64,000 nucleotides of DNA, taken from contig NZ_FQYW01000014.1 in the NCBI RefSeq assembly GCF_900141865.1, forward strand, positions 28,215 through 92,214. Reading direction: 5' to 3'. Position 1 is the first letter of the stretch, and the number at the start of each line of letters is the position of its first letter. The notes beneath the pieces are model-generated. The model did no database searches. It was not told the origin of the DNA and worked only from the letters and a program-made list of their open reading frames with translations. The stretch is from Anaerovibrio lipolyticus DSM 3074 (lineage in GTDB: Bacteria > Bacillota > Negativicutes > Selenomonadales > Selenomonadaceae). The translations under genes were made by a program, and so were the position numbers. This document shows, one piece after another, positions 8,468-17,601 of the stretch.

Positions 8468-9091
8468 TCAGAAAAACGGATTTGTTTCCCGCTCAATTCC
8501 CATGGTTGATGCCGGGCCGTGGCCGGGGAAGACCTTGGTGGCATCGGATACCTTGGCAAGTCTGTTGCGGATGGAATCCAGAATATCCTCGGTACTGCTG
8601 CCAGGGAAATCCGTGCGGCCGACAGAGCCGGCAAAGAGGGTATCCCCACTAAATAAGACACCGCCCCCATAGAAGCACACACCGCCCGGGGTATGTCCCG
8701 GGGTATGGATAACCTTAAGGCTACAGCCACCAAAGGAAATATTGTCACCATCCTTCAGCAGCACATCCGCCTTTTCCATTTCTCCAGGTGCACCTACAAA
8801 TGCCGACAAATTCTTCTTGGCATCTGTCAGCATTTCCCCATCCTCCTCATGGATTGCCACAGGCACATTTAAAGCTTTCTTTACCTTATCCAGGCCCCCG
8901 ATATGATCAAAGTGACCATGAGTCAGGGCAATCAGCTTCACCTCTACCCCCATTTCCTTAATGGCGGTCAATATCTTCTCCGGGTTTCCACCGGGATCAA
9001 TTACCATTCCCTCATTTGAATCATTGTCTTTAAGGATATAGCAATTGGCGGCCACCGGGCCCACCTCAAAGCTCTTTACAGAAAAATCCAT
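8468..9091 (-). CDS. MBL-fold metallo-hydrolase, glyoxalase II-like
   Basis: Binuclear zinc hydrolase of the metallo-beta-lactamase fold. The THGHFDHIGG motif gives the metal ligands, with further ligands in HTPGHTPG, FSGDTLF and FPGHGP. This is the short YcbL/GloB-like type lacking the C-terminal glyoxalase II domain, so hydrolysis of a thioester such as S-lactoyl-glutathione or another thiol adduct is only inferred. I prefer the ATG at 9091, with GGGAGG 10 bases ahead; the ATG at 9109 overlaps the rel stop codon (TGATG). It is co-transcribed with rel, a pairing also seen in other Firmicutes. Confidence 0.88.
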   Translation of the reverse strand: MDFSVKSFEVGPVAANCYILKDNDSNEGMVIDPGGNPEKILTAIKEMGVEVKLIALTHGHFDHIGGLDKVKKALNVPVAIHEEDGEMLTDAKKNLSAFVGAPGEMEKADVLLKDGDNISFGGCSLKVIHTPGHTPGGVCFYGGGVLFSGDTLFAGSVGRTDFPGSSTEDILDSIRNRLAKVSDATKVFPGHGPASTMGIERETNPFF

Positions 9092-9108
9092 AGGCAGCGA
9101 ACCTCCCA

Positions 9109-11409
9109 TCAGTCATTGCGCTTATCCGGATTGCTGGTCATGGCACGACTTACGCTGTAAATATCCTTCAGGCGGCGGATTTTCGCCATAATCTGCTCCA
9201 CCTGAGAAGTGGCATGAACCTCAATACCCAGAATAATCACGGAAGTCTTGTTGTTTCGGTTAGTCTTGGCATTTACAGAGGAAACATTAATTTTCATTTC
9301 TGTAGGAACTGCCAAAATGCTTGCCAAAATACCAGGATTGTCATTGCAATGTATCTCGATTTCTACTGTGTAATCACGGTCAAGACCCACATCCCAGTTT
9401 ACGGCAATAACTCTGGTGGCCGCATCGCTGGTAACTGCCACATTCGGACAATCCGCGCGATGAACAGATACACCACGCCCTTTGGTAATAAAACCAGTGA
9501 TAGGGTCCCCTGGAATCGGGTTACAGCACTTGGCAAGACGCACCAGCATACCGCCCTCGCCCTCAACCAAAATACCATGGCTGGCCTTTGATTTTCTGGC
9601 AGAGCCCTGCCCCTGGGGACGCTTCAGCTTCTCCAGCATTTCAGAAACATCCTGTGGAGTGTTCTCCTTTACCAGCTTTTTATGCAGCTCGATAAGCTTG
9701 GCAATAACACCGCTTACAGTAACGCCACCATAGCCAATGGCTGCCAGCAGGTCCTCGGAATTGTTTATATTAAATCTGAGACATACCTCATTAAGCCACT
9801 CATCCCGCAGAAGGTCCTTAGGATCATAGCCCAGCTTCTTGCCTTCCTTCTCCAGAAGCTCCTGCCCCTTGGCCACATTCTCCTCGCGGCGCACCTTCTT
9901 GAACCAGCCGCGAATCTTGCTTCTGGTATCTGATGCCGCCACAATATTAAGCCAGTCACGGCTTGGCCCCTGATTGGCCTTGTTGGTAATAATAGAAACG
10001 ATATCACCGTTTTTCAGCTTGTACTCCAAGGGCACAATCTTGCCGTTTACCTTGGCGCCAACACAGTGGTGACCGATTTCCGTATGGATTCTGTAGGCAA
10101 AATCAATTGGCACAGACCCCTTTGGCAGATCAATAACATCCCCCCGGGGAGTAAATACAAACACCTCATCAGAGAAAATATCCATCTTAAGGGCCTGAAT
10201 GTATTCACTTGGGTCGTTAAGCTCCTGCTGGAGATTTACCATCTGGCGCAGCCAGGACAGCTTCTTGTCATAATCATTGGCCGCAGTGGCTCCCTTGCCA
10301 TTTTCCTTGTACTTCCAATGTGCTGCAACACCGTACTCGGAAATTTTGTGCATAGCAAAGGTACGAATCTGAATCTCCAACGGAAAGCCACGGGTCATAA
10401 CAGTAGTATGCAATGACTGATAGCCATTGGATTTCGGCATAGCAATATAATCCTTGAAGCGCCCCGGAATTGGCTTCCACATGGCGTGGATAACACCAAG
10501 AACCGCATAGCAGTCCTTAACACTCTGTACCAACACCCGTATAGCTGACAAGTCATAAATTTCACTTATATCCTTATTATCCCGCTTCATCTTGCGGTAA
10601 ATGCTATAAAAATGCTTGGCTCGACCGCTGATTTCCGCCTTTATGCCGCTTCTTATGAGCTTGGTATGAATCTGTAAAATAGAATCCTCAATAAAGCGCT
10701 GACGCTCCTGGCGCTTTTGCTTAACCTTTTCCACAAGATCATAATAATGCTCAGGCTCCAGATAACGAAGGCACAGATCCTCCAGCTCCCATTTAATGTT
10801 GGAAATACCCAGACGGTTGGCCAAAGGTGCATAAACCTCAATGGTTTCCCGGGCAATACGCTGCTGTTTTTCCTCCTTCACGAATTTCAGGGTACGCATA
10901 TTATGAAGTCGGTCCGCCAGCTTTATGATAATCACGCGAATATCCTTGGCCATGGCCAGAAACAGCTTGCGGTAGTTCTCTGACTGCTGCTCCACCTTGG
11001 ACTGGAATCTAATCTTGCCCAATTTGGTAACGCCATCAATCAGCATGGCCACCTCAGCCCCAAACATTTCCTCCATCTGCTTAATGTCGTAGATGGTATC
11101 CTCCACCACATCATGCAGCAGAGCTGCTGTAATGGTTACGGCATCAATCTGAAGCTCTGTGAGTATTTTGGCCACACATAGAGGATGTATAATATATTCT
11201 TCACCAGAAGCCCGTTTCTGCCCCTCATGGGCCGAATGAGCCAGGTCATAAGCCCTGCGGACGAGATCCACATCCGCATTGGGCTGATATTTCAACAACG
11301 CATTAATAATATCATCAATTGTAACATCCGCCGTTGCACCGGCTGGAACTGGGGTATAAATATCCACATTTACAGAAGTTGAATTGGCATCCATTGTCAT
11401 CACCGCCAT
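9109..11409 (-). CDS. rel: Bifunctional (p)ppGpp synthetase/hydrolase
   Basis: Long RelA/SpoT homologue that makes and degrades the stringent-response alarmone. Domains in order: HD hydrolase with HDVVED (about residues 50-200), synthetase around 240-360 with the RFKD motif, TGS around 395-455, a helical and zinc-finger-like region containing CCNPIPGDP, and a C-terminal ACT domain from about 690. Intact HD and RxKD motifs indicate the bifunctional Rel type. The first codons hold three ATGs (11409, 11400, 11394); the third has the better-placed GGTGA. Length 766 is slightly above the family norm because of an extra N-terminal stretch of about 25 residues. Confidence 0.97.
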   Translation of the reverse strand: MAVMTMDANSTSVNVDIYTPVPAGATADVTIDDIINALLKYQPNADVDLVRRAYDLAHSAHEGQKRASGEEYIIHPLCVAKILTELQIDAVTITAALLHDVVEDTIYDIKQMEEMFGAEVAMLIDGVTKLGKIRFQSKVEQQSENYRKLFLAMAKDIRVIIIKLADRLHNMRTLKFVKEEKQQRIARETIEVYAPLANRLGISNIKWELEDLCLRYLEPEHYYDLVEKVKQKRQERQRFIEDSILQIHTKLIRSGIKAEISGRAKHFYSIYRKMKRDNKDISEIYDLSAIRVLVQSVKDCYAVLGVIHAMWKPIPGRFKDYIAMPKSNGYQSLHTTVMTRGFPLEIQIRTFAMHKISEYGVAAHWKYKENGKGATAANDYDKKLSWLRQMVNLQQELNDPSEYIQALKMDIFSDEVFVFTPRGDVIDLPKGSVPIDFAYRIHTEIGHHCVGAKVNGKIVPLEYKLKNGDIVSIITNKANQGPSRDWLNIVAASDTRSKIRGWFKKVRREENVAKGQELLEKEGKKLGYDPKDLLRDEWLNEVCLRFNINNSEDLLAAIGYGGVTVSGVIAKLIELHKKLVKENTPQDVSEMLEKLKRPQGQGSARKSKASHGILVEGEGGMLVRLAKCCNPIPGDPITGFITKGRGVSVHRADCPNVAVTSDAATRVIAVNWDVGLDRDYTVEIEIHCNDNPGILASILAVPTEMKINVSSVNAKTNRNNKTSVIILGIEVHATSQVEQIMAKIRRLKDIYSVSRAMTSNPDKRND

Positions 11410-11519
11410 TCAATACACAATTTTTAGTCAAACTTTTATTAATTATAGCATATTTTCATAATTCTCTATACATAAAAATAGCTATAATCCTCTATTTTCC
11501 TCTTTTTTCGTAAAGGAAA

Positions 11520-11542
11520 GGGAATAGCTCTTAGCTATCCCC
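11520..11542 (-). terminator. Hairpin after recJ
   Basis: GGGGATAGCT and AGCTATTCCC form a ten-base stem with a three-base loop, 27 bases past the recJ stop on the minus strand. The following tract is TTTCCTTT, so it is a poor intrinsic terminator and could be Rho-assisted. Confidence 0.5.
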
Positions 11543-11568
11543 CTGCTTAAATCATATAATTATCTAAA

Positions 11569-13548
11569 CTATTCATTAAGGTGGCAAAAGGTCTCAGAAT
11601 CCTGTAAATTCATTTTGCCAGTACCTTCTACCAAATGACACACACCAGCATCATCCACCCTCATCAGCCCCAGTTCCTGAAATATTTTTAATCCATATTC
11701 AGCAGCCTTGGCCTCTGACTGTCTGCCATCCATACGCATTCTCATAGCCAGCCAGGCAGGATCCTTTAACACGGGCTTTTCTTCATCATGACACTGTTTA
11801 AGAAACAGATACAGCTCCTTTAAAAACTCCCTGTCCACACTGATAGGCTTTTCATCATCCAAAGGAGTGTCCAAACTTCTTATTATACACTGAAGGTTTC
11901 GGTTACCTTCCCATTCGTTTATCCCCAGCTCATAAACAAGATCCTGTGGCTGAGAATTCATTTTATCCAAATCCTCATTCATATTGAAGGCAACAGCCTT
12001 TACGTAGCGATTACCATCTGTGATGCTAAAACGCATGTGGCGATTTTCTATCCCCATATAAGAGGCATACGCAGTCCTGACACCCCTACAGCCAAATAGC
12101 GGGCTGTCGTTTTTCATGCCGCAGGGCTCCAGTAATGCCAGTTCATCCACCATTTCCATGGTAACATCCAACGGGGAAATCTCCTGATCCAATTCATAAA
12201 AGGGAACATATTGCTCTGCTGTCATCTGGCGATTGGCCTCAATCTCCATAAGCCGTCTGAACTCAGGAATGTTTTCTTCTTTAATGGTGAGACCTGCCGC
12301 CCCTTCATGGCCACCGAACTGTACCAGCACATCCTTGCAGTTTTCCAGGGCCTCATAGAGATTAAAGCCCTCTATACTGCGGGCAGACCCCTTTCCTATG
12401 CCATCCTTCAGGCTGATAACAATAGTAGGCTTATAATACTTGGAATCCAGTCCCGCTGCTGTTAGTCCAATAACACCATGGTGCCAGTTCTCTCCAGCTA
12501 CTACCAGCACACGTGTATTGTCCACGTCCACACCCTTAAGCTGTTCCTCGGCCTCCAGCTGCATTTCATCCTTCAGCTTTTTACGCTCTTCATTTATACC
12601 ATTAAGCTCCAAAGCTATCGCATCTGCTTTGATACTGTCCACAGCCGTCAAAAGGTCAACGCCCAAGGTTGCACTGCTAAGTCTCCCTGCCGCATTAATG
12701 CGTGGTGCCAGCATAAAACCCACCACCATACTGGTGACTGGCTTGCCAAGACAGCCAGCTGCCTCCAGCAACGCTTTTACACCCACCATATTGGAGTTTT
12801 CTATAGCCTTTAATCCCAAGCTCACAATACGTCTGTTTTCGTTGGTAAGGGGCACCGCATCGGCCACCGTCCCCAGGGCCACCAGCTCCAGGCCACGGTC
12901 GTTTAGAGGCTCTCCCTTTATTCTTTGCCAAAGGGCCTGACACAGCTTAAAGGCAATGCCAACACCTGCCAGCTCCGGGCATGGATACTTGGAATCCTTT
13001 CTGTGGGCATCCACCACTGCCACTGCATGGGGAAGCTCATCTCCCGGAAGATGGTGATCAGTAACGATTACGTCCATCCGCCCGGCCACAGACTTTATTT
13101 CCTCCACGGATTTAACACCGCAATCCACGGTAATGAGGAGCTCTATTCCCCTATCCACCAATTTCTCCATGGCTTCAGCATGAAGGCCATAGCCCTCTGT
13201 GAGCCTGTCAGGAATATAGTAGTCAACCTTCACTCCCAGCTCCTTGAAGATAATCATCAACAGGGAGGTGGCTGTAATTCCATCACAATCATAATCGCCA
13301 TATATGGCAATACTTTCTTTTTTTTCAATAGCATCAGCTATACGTTTTATTGCCTTATCCATATCCGGAAGCAAATAGGGATCACAATATTCAAACCGTT
13401 CAGGATGAAGGAATATTTCTCCTTTTTCCTTAGTATCAATTCCCCGATTTATCAAAGCCCCTGCCAGCAGCTGGGATATACCCAGCTCCGCCGCCAGCTC
13501 TGCGGTTCTTTCCCCGGAATAGGGTTTAATTCTCCATTTTTTTAGCAT
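11569..13548 (-). CDS. recJ: Single-stranded-DNA-specific 5'-3' exonuclease RecJ
   Basis: DNA repair and recombination nuclease. The DHH phosphoesterase motifs are present: YGDYDCDGITAT (motif I), TVDCG, VTDHHLPG (the DHH motif) and the DHHA1 domain around LVVAGENWHHGVIG and GGHEGAAG. A C-terminal extension of about 100 residues follows the OB-fold. I chose the ATG at 13548 with AGGAG 9 bases ahead; a TTG at 13557 would add three residues. Its position next to rel is a common Firmicute order. Confidence 0.96.
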   Translation of the reverse strand: MLKKWRIKPYSGERTAELAAELGISQLLAGALINRGIDTKEKGEIFLHPERFEYCDPYLLPDMDKAIKRIADAIEKKESIAIYGDYDCDGITATSLLMIIFKELGVKVDYYIPDRLTEGYGLHAEAMEKLVDRGIELLITVDCGVKSVEEIKSVAGRMDVIVTDHHLPGDELPHAVAVVDAHRKDSKYPCPELAGVGIAFKLCQALWQRIKGEPLNDRGLELVALGTVADAVPLTNENRRIVSLGLKAIENSNMVGVKALLEAAGCLGKPVTSMVVGFMLAPRINAAGRLSSATLGVDLLTAVDSIKADAIALELNGINEERKKLKDEMQLEAEEQLKGVDVDNTRVLVVAGENWHHGVIGLTAAGLDSKYYKPTIVISLKDGIGKGSARSIEGFNLYEALENCKDVLVQFGGHEGAAGLTIKEENIPEFRRLMEIEANRQMTAEQYVPFYELDQEISPLDVTMEMVDELALLEPCGMKNDSPLFGCRGVRTAYASYMGIENRHMRFSITDGNRYVKAVAFNMNEDLDKMNSQPQDLVYELGINEWEGNRNLQCIIRSLDTPLDDEKPISVDREFLKELYLFLKQCHDEEKPVLKDPAWLAMRMRMDGRQSEAKAAEYGLKIFQELGLMRVDDAGVCHLVEGTGKMNLQDSETFCHLNE

Positions 13549-13678
13549 CAAAACCAACTCCTATAACTATTACCCTAAAAACTTCGAGAAAACTTTTCAA
13601 AATCCTCTTTTGTGCACAAAACACACGGGAGTCAGTTTTCAATACATAATTCACACAAAATCATCAGCCTTTACACGA

Positions 13679-13706
13679 AAAAAGGAGCCCCATAACTTGG
13701 AGCTCC
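13679..13706 (-). terminator. Strong intrinsic terminator after the adenosyltransferase gene
   Basis: GGAGCTCC pairs with GGGGCTCC across a 7-base loop, followed directly by six T on the minus strand. It starts 7 bases past the stop codon. Confidence 0.85.
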
Positions 13707-13712
13707 AATTTT

Positions 13713-14210
13713 TCATCGATTTTCCTCTAGTCTCATAAGTACGAAGCACAGGTCTGAAACCCTGTTAATATATAATCTGTCACTGTCGTGGACTATCTCC
13801 TGCTCCGCCAGGTCCAAAATAGCCCTTTCAGCTCTCCTTATAAAGGTTCTGGCCAAATCTAAGCAGGATCCTCCCTGGGATTCTCCCGCAATCAAGAACT
13901 GATGCAGAGGTGGCAGCTTTGCCTCAATACCGTCAATTATTGACTCCAGTTCATTCACATGTTCATTGGTAATCAGTGGCTCCTGATCCAGGGAGGCCAA
14001 ATCTGCCATGAGCAAGCCGTTGTTTTTCTGAAGCTTCAGGATAATTTCCTTTACCTCATCATTTTTACAAAAGGCTCTTGCCATACCAAGGGCTGAACTT
14101 ACCTCATCAATAGTACCGTAGGCTTTCACCCGCAGGGAATTCTTCGCAACCCGCTGACCTGTATAAAGGCCCGTTGTTCCCTTATCGCCGGTTTTGGTAT
14201 AAACACTCAT
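13713..14210 (-). CDS. ATP:cob(I)alamin adenosyltransferase, PduO type
   Basis: Attaches the adenosyl group to cob(I)alamin to give coenzyme B12. The N-terminal TKTGDKGTTGLYTG is the ATP-binding signature of the PduO/MMAB family. YGTIDEVSSALG and the C-terminal FIRRAER and VSDLCFVLMR motifs complete it; 165 residues is the single-domain length. It is a soluble trimer in known members. The gene follows ndk by 48 bp. No B12 genes are near, so it may serve B12 salvage or B12-dependent enzymes elsewhere. Confidence 0.93.
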   Translation of the reverse strand: MSVYTKTGDKGTTGLYTGQRVAKNSLRVKAYGTIDEVSSALGMARAFCKNDEVKEIILKLQKNNGLLMADLASLDQEPLITNEHVNELESIIDGIEAKLPPLHQFLIAGESQGGSCLDLARTFIRRAERAILDLAEQEIVHDSDRLYINRVSDLCFVLMRLEENR

Positions 14211-14258
14211 AACTTCATAGCCTCCTCTTTCACATCTCTTATGCCTGTCCCATACTTA

Positions 14259-14675
14259 TCAGTCAAAAATCTCAGTAGCACTAAAGTATAAGGAAATCTC
14301 TCTTGCTGCACTCTCCGGTGAGTCGGAAGCATGGACTGCATTGCGGCTGCCACTGGAAGCATAGAGCTTGCGGATAGTTCCCTCATCAGCATCTGCCGGA
14401 TTAGTTTTACCATTAATCTTGCGTACATTGGCAATAGCATCCTCACCAGCCAATACCATGGCAATAATTGGACCGGAGGTCATAAAGCCTACCAGATCAT
14501 CATAATAAGGACGACCAATATGCTCCACATAGTGCTGTGACGCCAGCTTTTCATCCATCTGAAGCATCTTGACAGCCAAAACCTCCAGGCCCTTTTCCTC
14601 GTAAATCTTGAAAATATCACCAATGTGATGTGCCTTCATGGCATCTGGCTTAATGAGTACCAATGTCTTTTCCAT
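14259..14675 (-). CDS. ndk: Nucleoside-diphosphate kinase
   Basis: Balances NTP and dNTP pools by phosphate transfer through a histidine. The protein of 138 residues starts with EKTLVLIKPDA and contains the active-site segment SRNAVHASDS with the phosphorylated histidine. This is the standard family length. It is followed by the cobalamin adenosyltransferase gene and preceded by the carbonic-anhydrase-like gene. Confidence 0.97.
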   Translation of the reverse strand: MEKTLVLIKPDAMKAHHIGDIFKIYEEKGLEVLAVKMLQMDEKLASQHYVEHIGRPYYDDLVGFMTSGPIIAMVLAGEDAIANVRKINGKTNPADADEGTIRKLYASSGSRNAVHASDSPESAAREISLYFSATEIFD

Positions 14676-14720
14676 CTTGAAACAATTCTCCTTTTAAATA
14701 CCTCAATTTTTGATTTGCTT

Positions 14721-15245
14721 TTACAAATCCTTTAAATCCTTACTATACACCTTGGCAAGATCACTGTGGGCATCAGCAGATTCCTGAAGGGCATTAATTT
14801 CCTCTTCTGTGAGAGGGCGTATCAGCTTAGCAGGATTGCCATATACCATAGAATTTGGTGGGATTTTCTTATTCTGTGGAATAAATGAGTTTGCACCAAT
14901 AATGCAGTTTTCGCCAATCTCAGTGTACCCCATAATCACTGTTCCCATACCAATAAGACAATTATCATTTATCTTGCTGCAATGTACCACCACATTATGG
15001 CCAATGGTAACGTTGTTGCCGATAATTGTCGGAGTATCCCACATGGTATGAATGGTGCAGTTGTCCTGAATGTTAGAGTTGTTGCCAATAACCACCTTGT
15101 TAATATCCCCACGGACAACGGAACTGAACCAGACACTGCTGTTATCGCCGATTTTAACATCACCGGCCACCGCAGCATTGGGTGCGACGTAAACATTCTT
15201 ACCTAGCTCAGGCTTTTTTTCAGCCAACGCAAAAACATTTCCCAT
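14721..15245 (-). CDS. Gamma-carbonic-anhydrase-like left-handed beta-helix protein (YrdA family)
   Basis: A hexapeptide-repeat trimeric protein. Repeats of the type IGDNSSVW, IGNNSNIQ and IGENCIIG run from about residue 25 to 140 and build a left-handed beta helix. The zinc-binding histidines fit CTIHT and IGHNVVVHC. The ATG at 15245 has GGGAGG 8 bases ahead, so the ATG 10 codons upstream is rejected. Known family members include gamma carbonic anhydrases and acetyltransferase-like proteins such as PaaY and CaiE; catalytic activity is not certain here. Confidence 0.88.
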   Translation of the reverse strand: MGNVFALAEKKPELGKNVYVAPNAAVAGDVKIGDNSSVWFSSVVRGDINKVVIGNNSNIQDNCTIHTMWDTPTIIGNNVTIGHNVVVHCSKINDNCLIGMGTVIMGYTEIGENCIIGANSFIPQNKKIPPNSMVYGNPAKLIRPLTEEEINALQESADAHSDLAKVYSKDLKDL

Positions 15246-15304
15246 AAAAATACCTCCCTCAAGATGTATCCTCAATTAATTATAACAAAGTTGTCATACA
15301 AATT

Positions 15305-16537
15305 CTAGTCTTTCAGCCATTGTGCACAAGCCCTGACCCGCTTTTGCCATAGCCAATCCCCCAGTGCCTTTCCCCAAACTCCCTCAGGAGCCATATTTCC
15401 ATCAATGGATAAAAGCACATCTCTAAGCTCTGTATAACGCTCCAGATATTTCGGAAGCTGCCCATGGTCAGCCCTTATAATATGGCAAAAATCTTCAGGG
15501 GGAAGATAACTGGACATTTTGTGCAAATGAAAAATCAGTTCTGTTATTTTCCCCGGCTTTTGCATCAACGGGGCCCGCATGTGCTCCTCAATAACCAGAC
15601 TACCTGCCCGTATCCACTGATTTGGAAACTTGGCCCGTTTATTCCAGCTCTTAAGGACATCCAGCCCCTTTTTCTCATGGTCATAATGATGGGGCAGCAT
15701 TTCTTTTGGAGTAACACCCTTTCCAATATCGTGGACAAGGCCTGCAAAAACAGCTACCACATTATCAGTGGAGGCTGCCACCTTATCTGCCACCAGCATG
15801 GTATGATTGTAGGCATCTCCCTCCGGGTGAAAATCCACAGGCTGAGTCTTGCCAATGAGAGCATAAATCTCAGGAAACAGTGTCTCCAAAAGCTCTGACT
15901 TGCCAAGGACTTGAAAGAACACTGATGGCTTGCTGGTTTCCAATGCCTTCTTCAACTCCCCAAAAATTCTTTCCGAAGGCTCCCCCCTTAATTCCTCCCG
16001 GCAGCCCTTCATGGCATCTATAAGCTCTTCTGAAACCTCAAAGCCCAGCTGAGTTGCCTGCCGTGCAACTCTTAAAGCCCGCACCGGATCCTCGGAAAAA
16101 TGCTTTGATATGGGGCGCAGTATCTTATCCCCAATATCCCGCCTGCCACCGTATAAATCAATGATCTTTCCAGTAAGCACCTCCATGGCTATACTGTTCA
16201 CTGTGGTATCACGCCTGTAAAGGTCCTCCTCGATGGTAATATCCTCATGGGCCACTATTTCAAAGCCTGTATATCCTGTGCCAACCTTTCGTTCCTTTCT
16301 GGCAAAGGCCACCTCACAGCTTATCCCGTCTATTTTTACAAGAAAAACTGGAAACGCATTGCCTATGAGCTTGGCAGCAGGAAAGCATATTGCAAAATTC
16401 TCCTTGGATAAGCCCACCACCACATAATCCTTGTCATGGGGATCCTTGCCCATGAGCTTGTCACGGACCCAGCCCCCCACGATATAAAGAGTTCCTCCGG
16501 CTTCTCTTATCTGTATGGCAAATTCATTTTCTGTCAT
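15305..16537 (-). CDS. cca: CCA-adding tRNA nucleotidyltransferase with HD domain
   Basis: Adds or repairs the 3' CCA end of tRNA. The class II nucleotidyltransferase core shows YIVGGWVRD and HDKDYVV (the DxD catalytic pair), RRDTTVNSIA and DPVRALRVARQ. From about residue 240 an HD phosphohydrolase domain follows (YNHTMLV ... LVHDIGKG). At 410 residues and with this HD domain it resembles the E. coli Cca type more than Bacillus CCA enzymes. It lies between thrB and the carbonic-anhydrase-like gene, each separated by about 60-120 bp. Confidence 0.93.
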   Translation of the reverse strand: MTENEFAIQIREAGGTLYIVGGWVRDKLMGKDPHDKDYVVVGLSKENFAICFPAAKLIGNAFPVFLVKIDGISCEVAFARKERKVGTGYTGFEIVAHEDITIEEDLYRRDTTVNSIAMEVLTGKIIDLYGGRRDIGDKILRPISKHFSEDPVRALRVARQATQLGFEVSEELIDAMKGCREELRGEPSERIFGELKKALETSKPSVFFQVLGKSELLETLFPEIYALIGKTQPVDFHPEGDAYNHTMLVADKVAASTDNVVAVFAGLVHDIGKGVTPKEMLPHHYDHEKKGLDVLKSWNKRAKFPNQWIRAGSLVIEEHMRAPLMQKPGKITELIFHLHKMSSYLPPEDFCHIIRADHGQLPKYLERYTELRDVLLSIDGNMAPEGVWGKALGDWLWQKRVRACAQWLKD

Positions 16538-16608
16538 TTATTCACCGCCCTAGCCCTATTATCTTTTAAAATTCGTTGTTTCAGTTTAAATTCCTGCATA
16601 ACTGCACC

Positions 16609-16640
16609 AAAAAACTGCCGTAACCACGTCACAGCAGTTT
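16609..16640 (-). terminator. Intrinsic terminator after thrB
   Basis: On the minus strand AAACTGC pairs with GCAGTTT and more T residues follow. It lies 20 bases past the thrB stop and upstream of cca. Confidence 0.7.
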
Positions 16641-16659
16641 CCATATTGAAGTTCATTTT

Positions 16660-17577
16660 CTATTCAATAAGGCGGGCCCCTTCTTTATCAATGTTCAAAA
16701 TCATGTAAGCGGACTCCACATTATTCTCCTTAAAGGCTCTCTGCATAGCTTCAGCTACACTTCTCTCATTACCGGAGGCAAGAGCCATAAGGCATGGACC
16801 AGCCCCGCTGAGGAACGCACCCAAAGCGCCTTCCTTCCTGGCGGCCTTAAACACATCATACATTCCCGGAATAAGCTCAGCCCGATAAGGCTGATGGAGC
16901 GCATCATCAAAGGCATTTCTCAGAAAATGTCTGCTCCCCTTTATAAAAGCCGCTATCATCATGGCCGTACTACCAATATTAACTATTGCATCAGCCCGGT
17001 CCACCTTCTCCGGCAACACTTCTCTGGCCGCCTTGGTTGGCAAAAAGAAATCCGGAACCACAACCACCATCTTAAAACGAATCTTTGGAATAAATCTAAA
17101 GGTTTCCGGCCAGCCATTTCTCACGGTGCTTATGGTCATACCGCCAAAGATAGCCGGTGCCACATTATCGGGGTGTCCCTCAATATCCGTGGCTATTTTT
17201 AAAAGGTCGCGATTTTTTAAAGGATTCCCCAATGCCTCATTGGCCGCCTTAATGCCTCCTACAATAGCAGTTGCACTGCTTCCCAGGCCTCTGGAAAGGG
17301 GCACATGGTTATCCATCACAATTCTGGCACCCTTAAATTCATCGGCACAGCCCACTCTACGAAGTACCTTCTGAATTGAACGCCATACAATGTTGCGGGA
17401 GGTTCTGGGAATATTTTCCGCACCCTCACCGTGAATTTCAATTTCCAGACCTTCCTCCCTAAAAAGGGTAAGCTCCAGATCGTTGTAGCAGGAGCATGCT
17501 ATCCCCAAAGTATCAAAGCCCGGCCCCAAATTTGCCGAAGTTCCCGGAACTCTTACTTTAACTGTCTTTGCATCCAT
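16660..17577 (-). CDS. thrB: Homoserine kinase
   Basis: GHMP-family kinase that phosphorylates L-homoserine in threonine synthesis. VRVPGTSANLGPGFDTLG at the N-terminus and the ATP loop PLSRGLGSSATAIVGG are diagnostic; the C-terminal GAFLSGAGPCLMAL is GHMP motif 3. Length 305 is normal. It follows hom by 24 bp in one operon; threonine synthase is not in the window. Start ATG has AGGGGG 8 bases ahead. Confidence 0.96.
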   Translation of the reverse strand: MDAKTVKVRVPGTSANLGPGFDTLGIACSCYNDLELTLFREEGLEIEIHGEGAENIPRTSRNIVWRSIQKVLRRVGCADEFKGARIVMDNHVPLSRGLGSSATAIVGGIKAANEALGNPLKNRDLLKIATDIEGHPDNVAPAIFGGMTISTVRNGWPETFRFIPKIRFKMVVVVPDFFLPTKAAREVLPEKVDRADAIVNIGSTAMMIAAFIKGSRHFLRNAFDDALHQPYRAELIPGMYDVFKAARKEGALGAFLSGAGPCLMALASGNERSVAEAMQRAFKENNVESAYMILNIDKEGARLIE

Positions 17578-17601
17578 AACATTGCCCCCTAATTAATTCC
17601 A

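Noticed and set aside
14207..14464. Minus-strand 85-codon frame between ndk and the adenosyltransferase gene
   Set aside because: Most of it lies within ndk in another frame and no ribosome binding site is seen.
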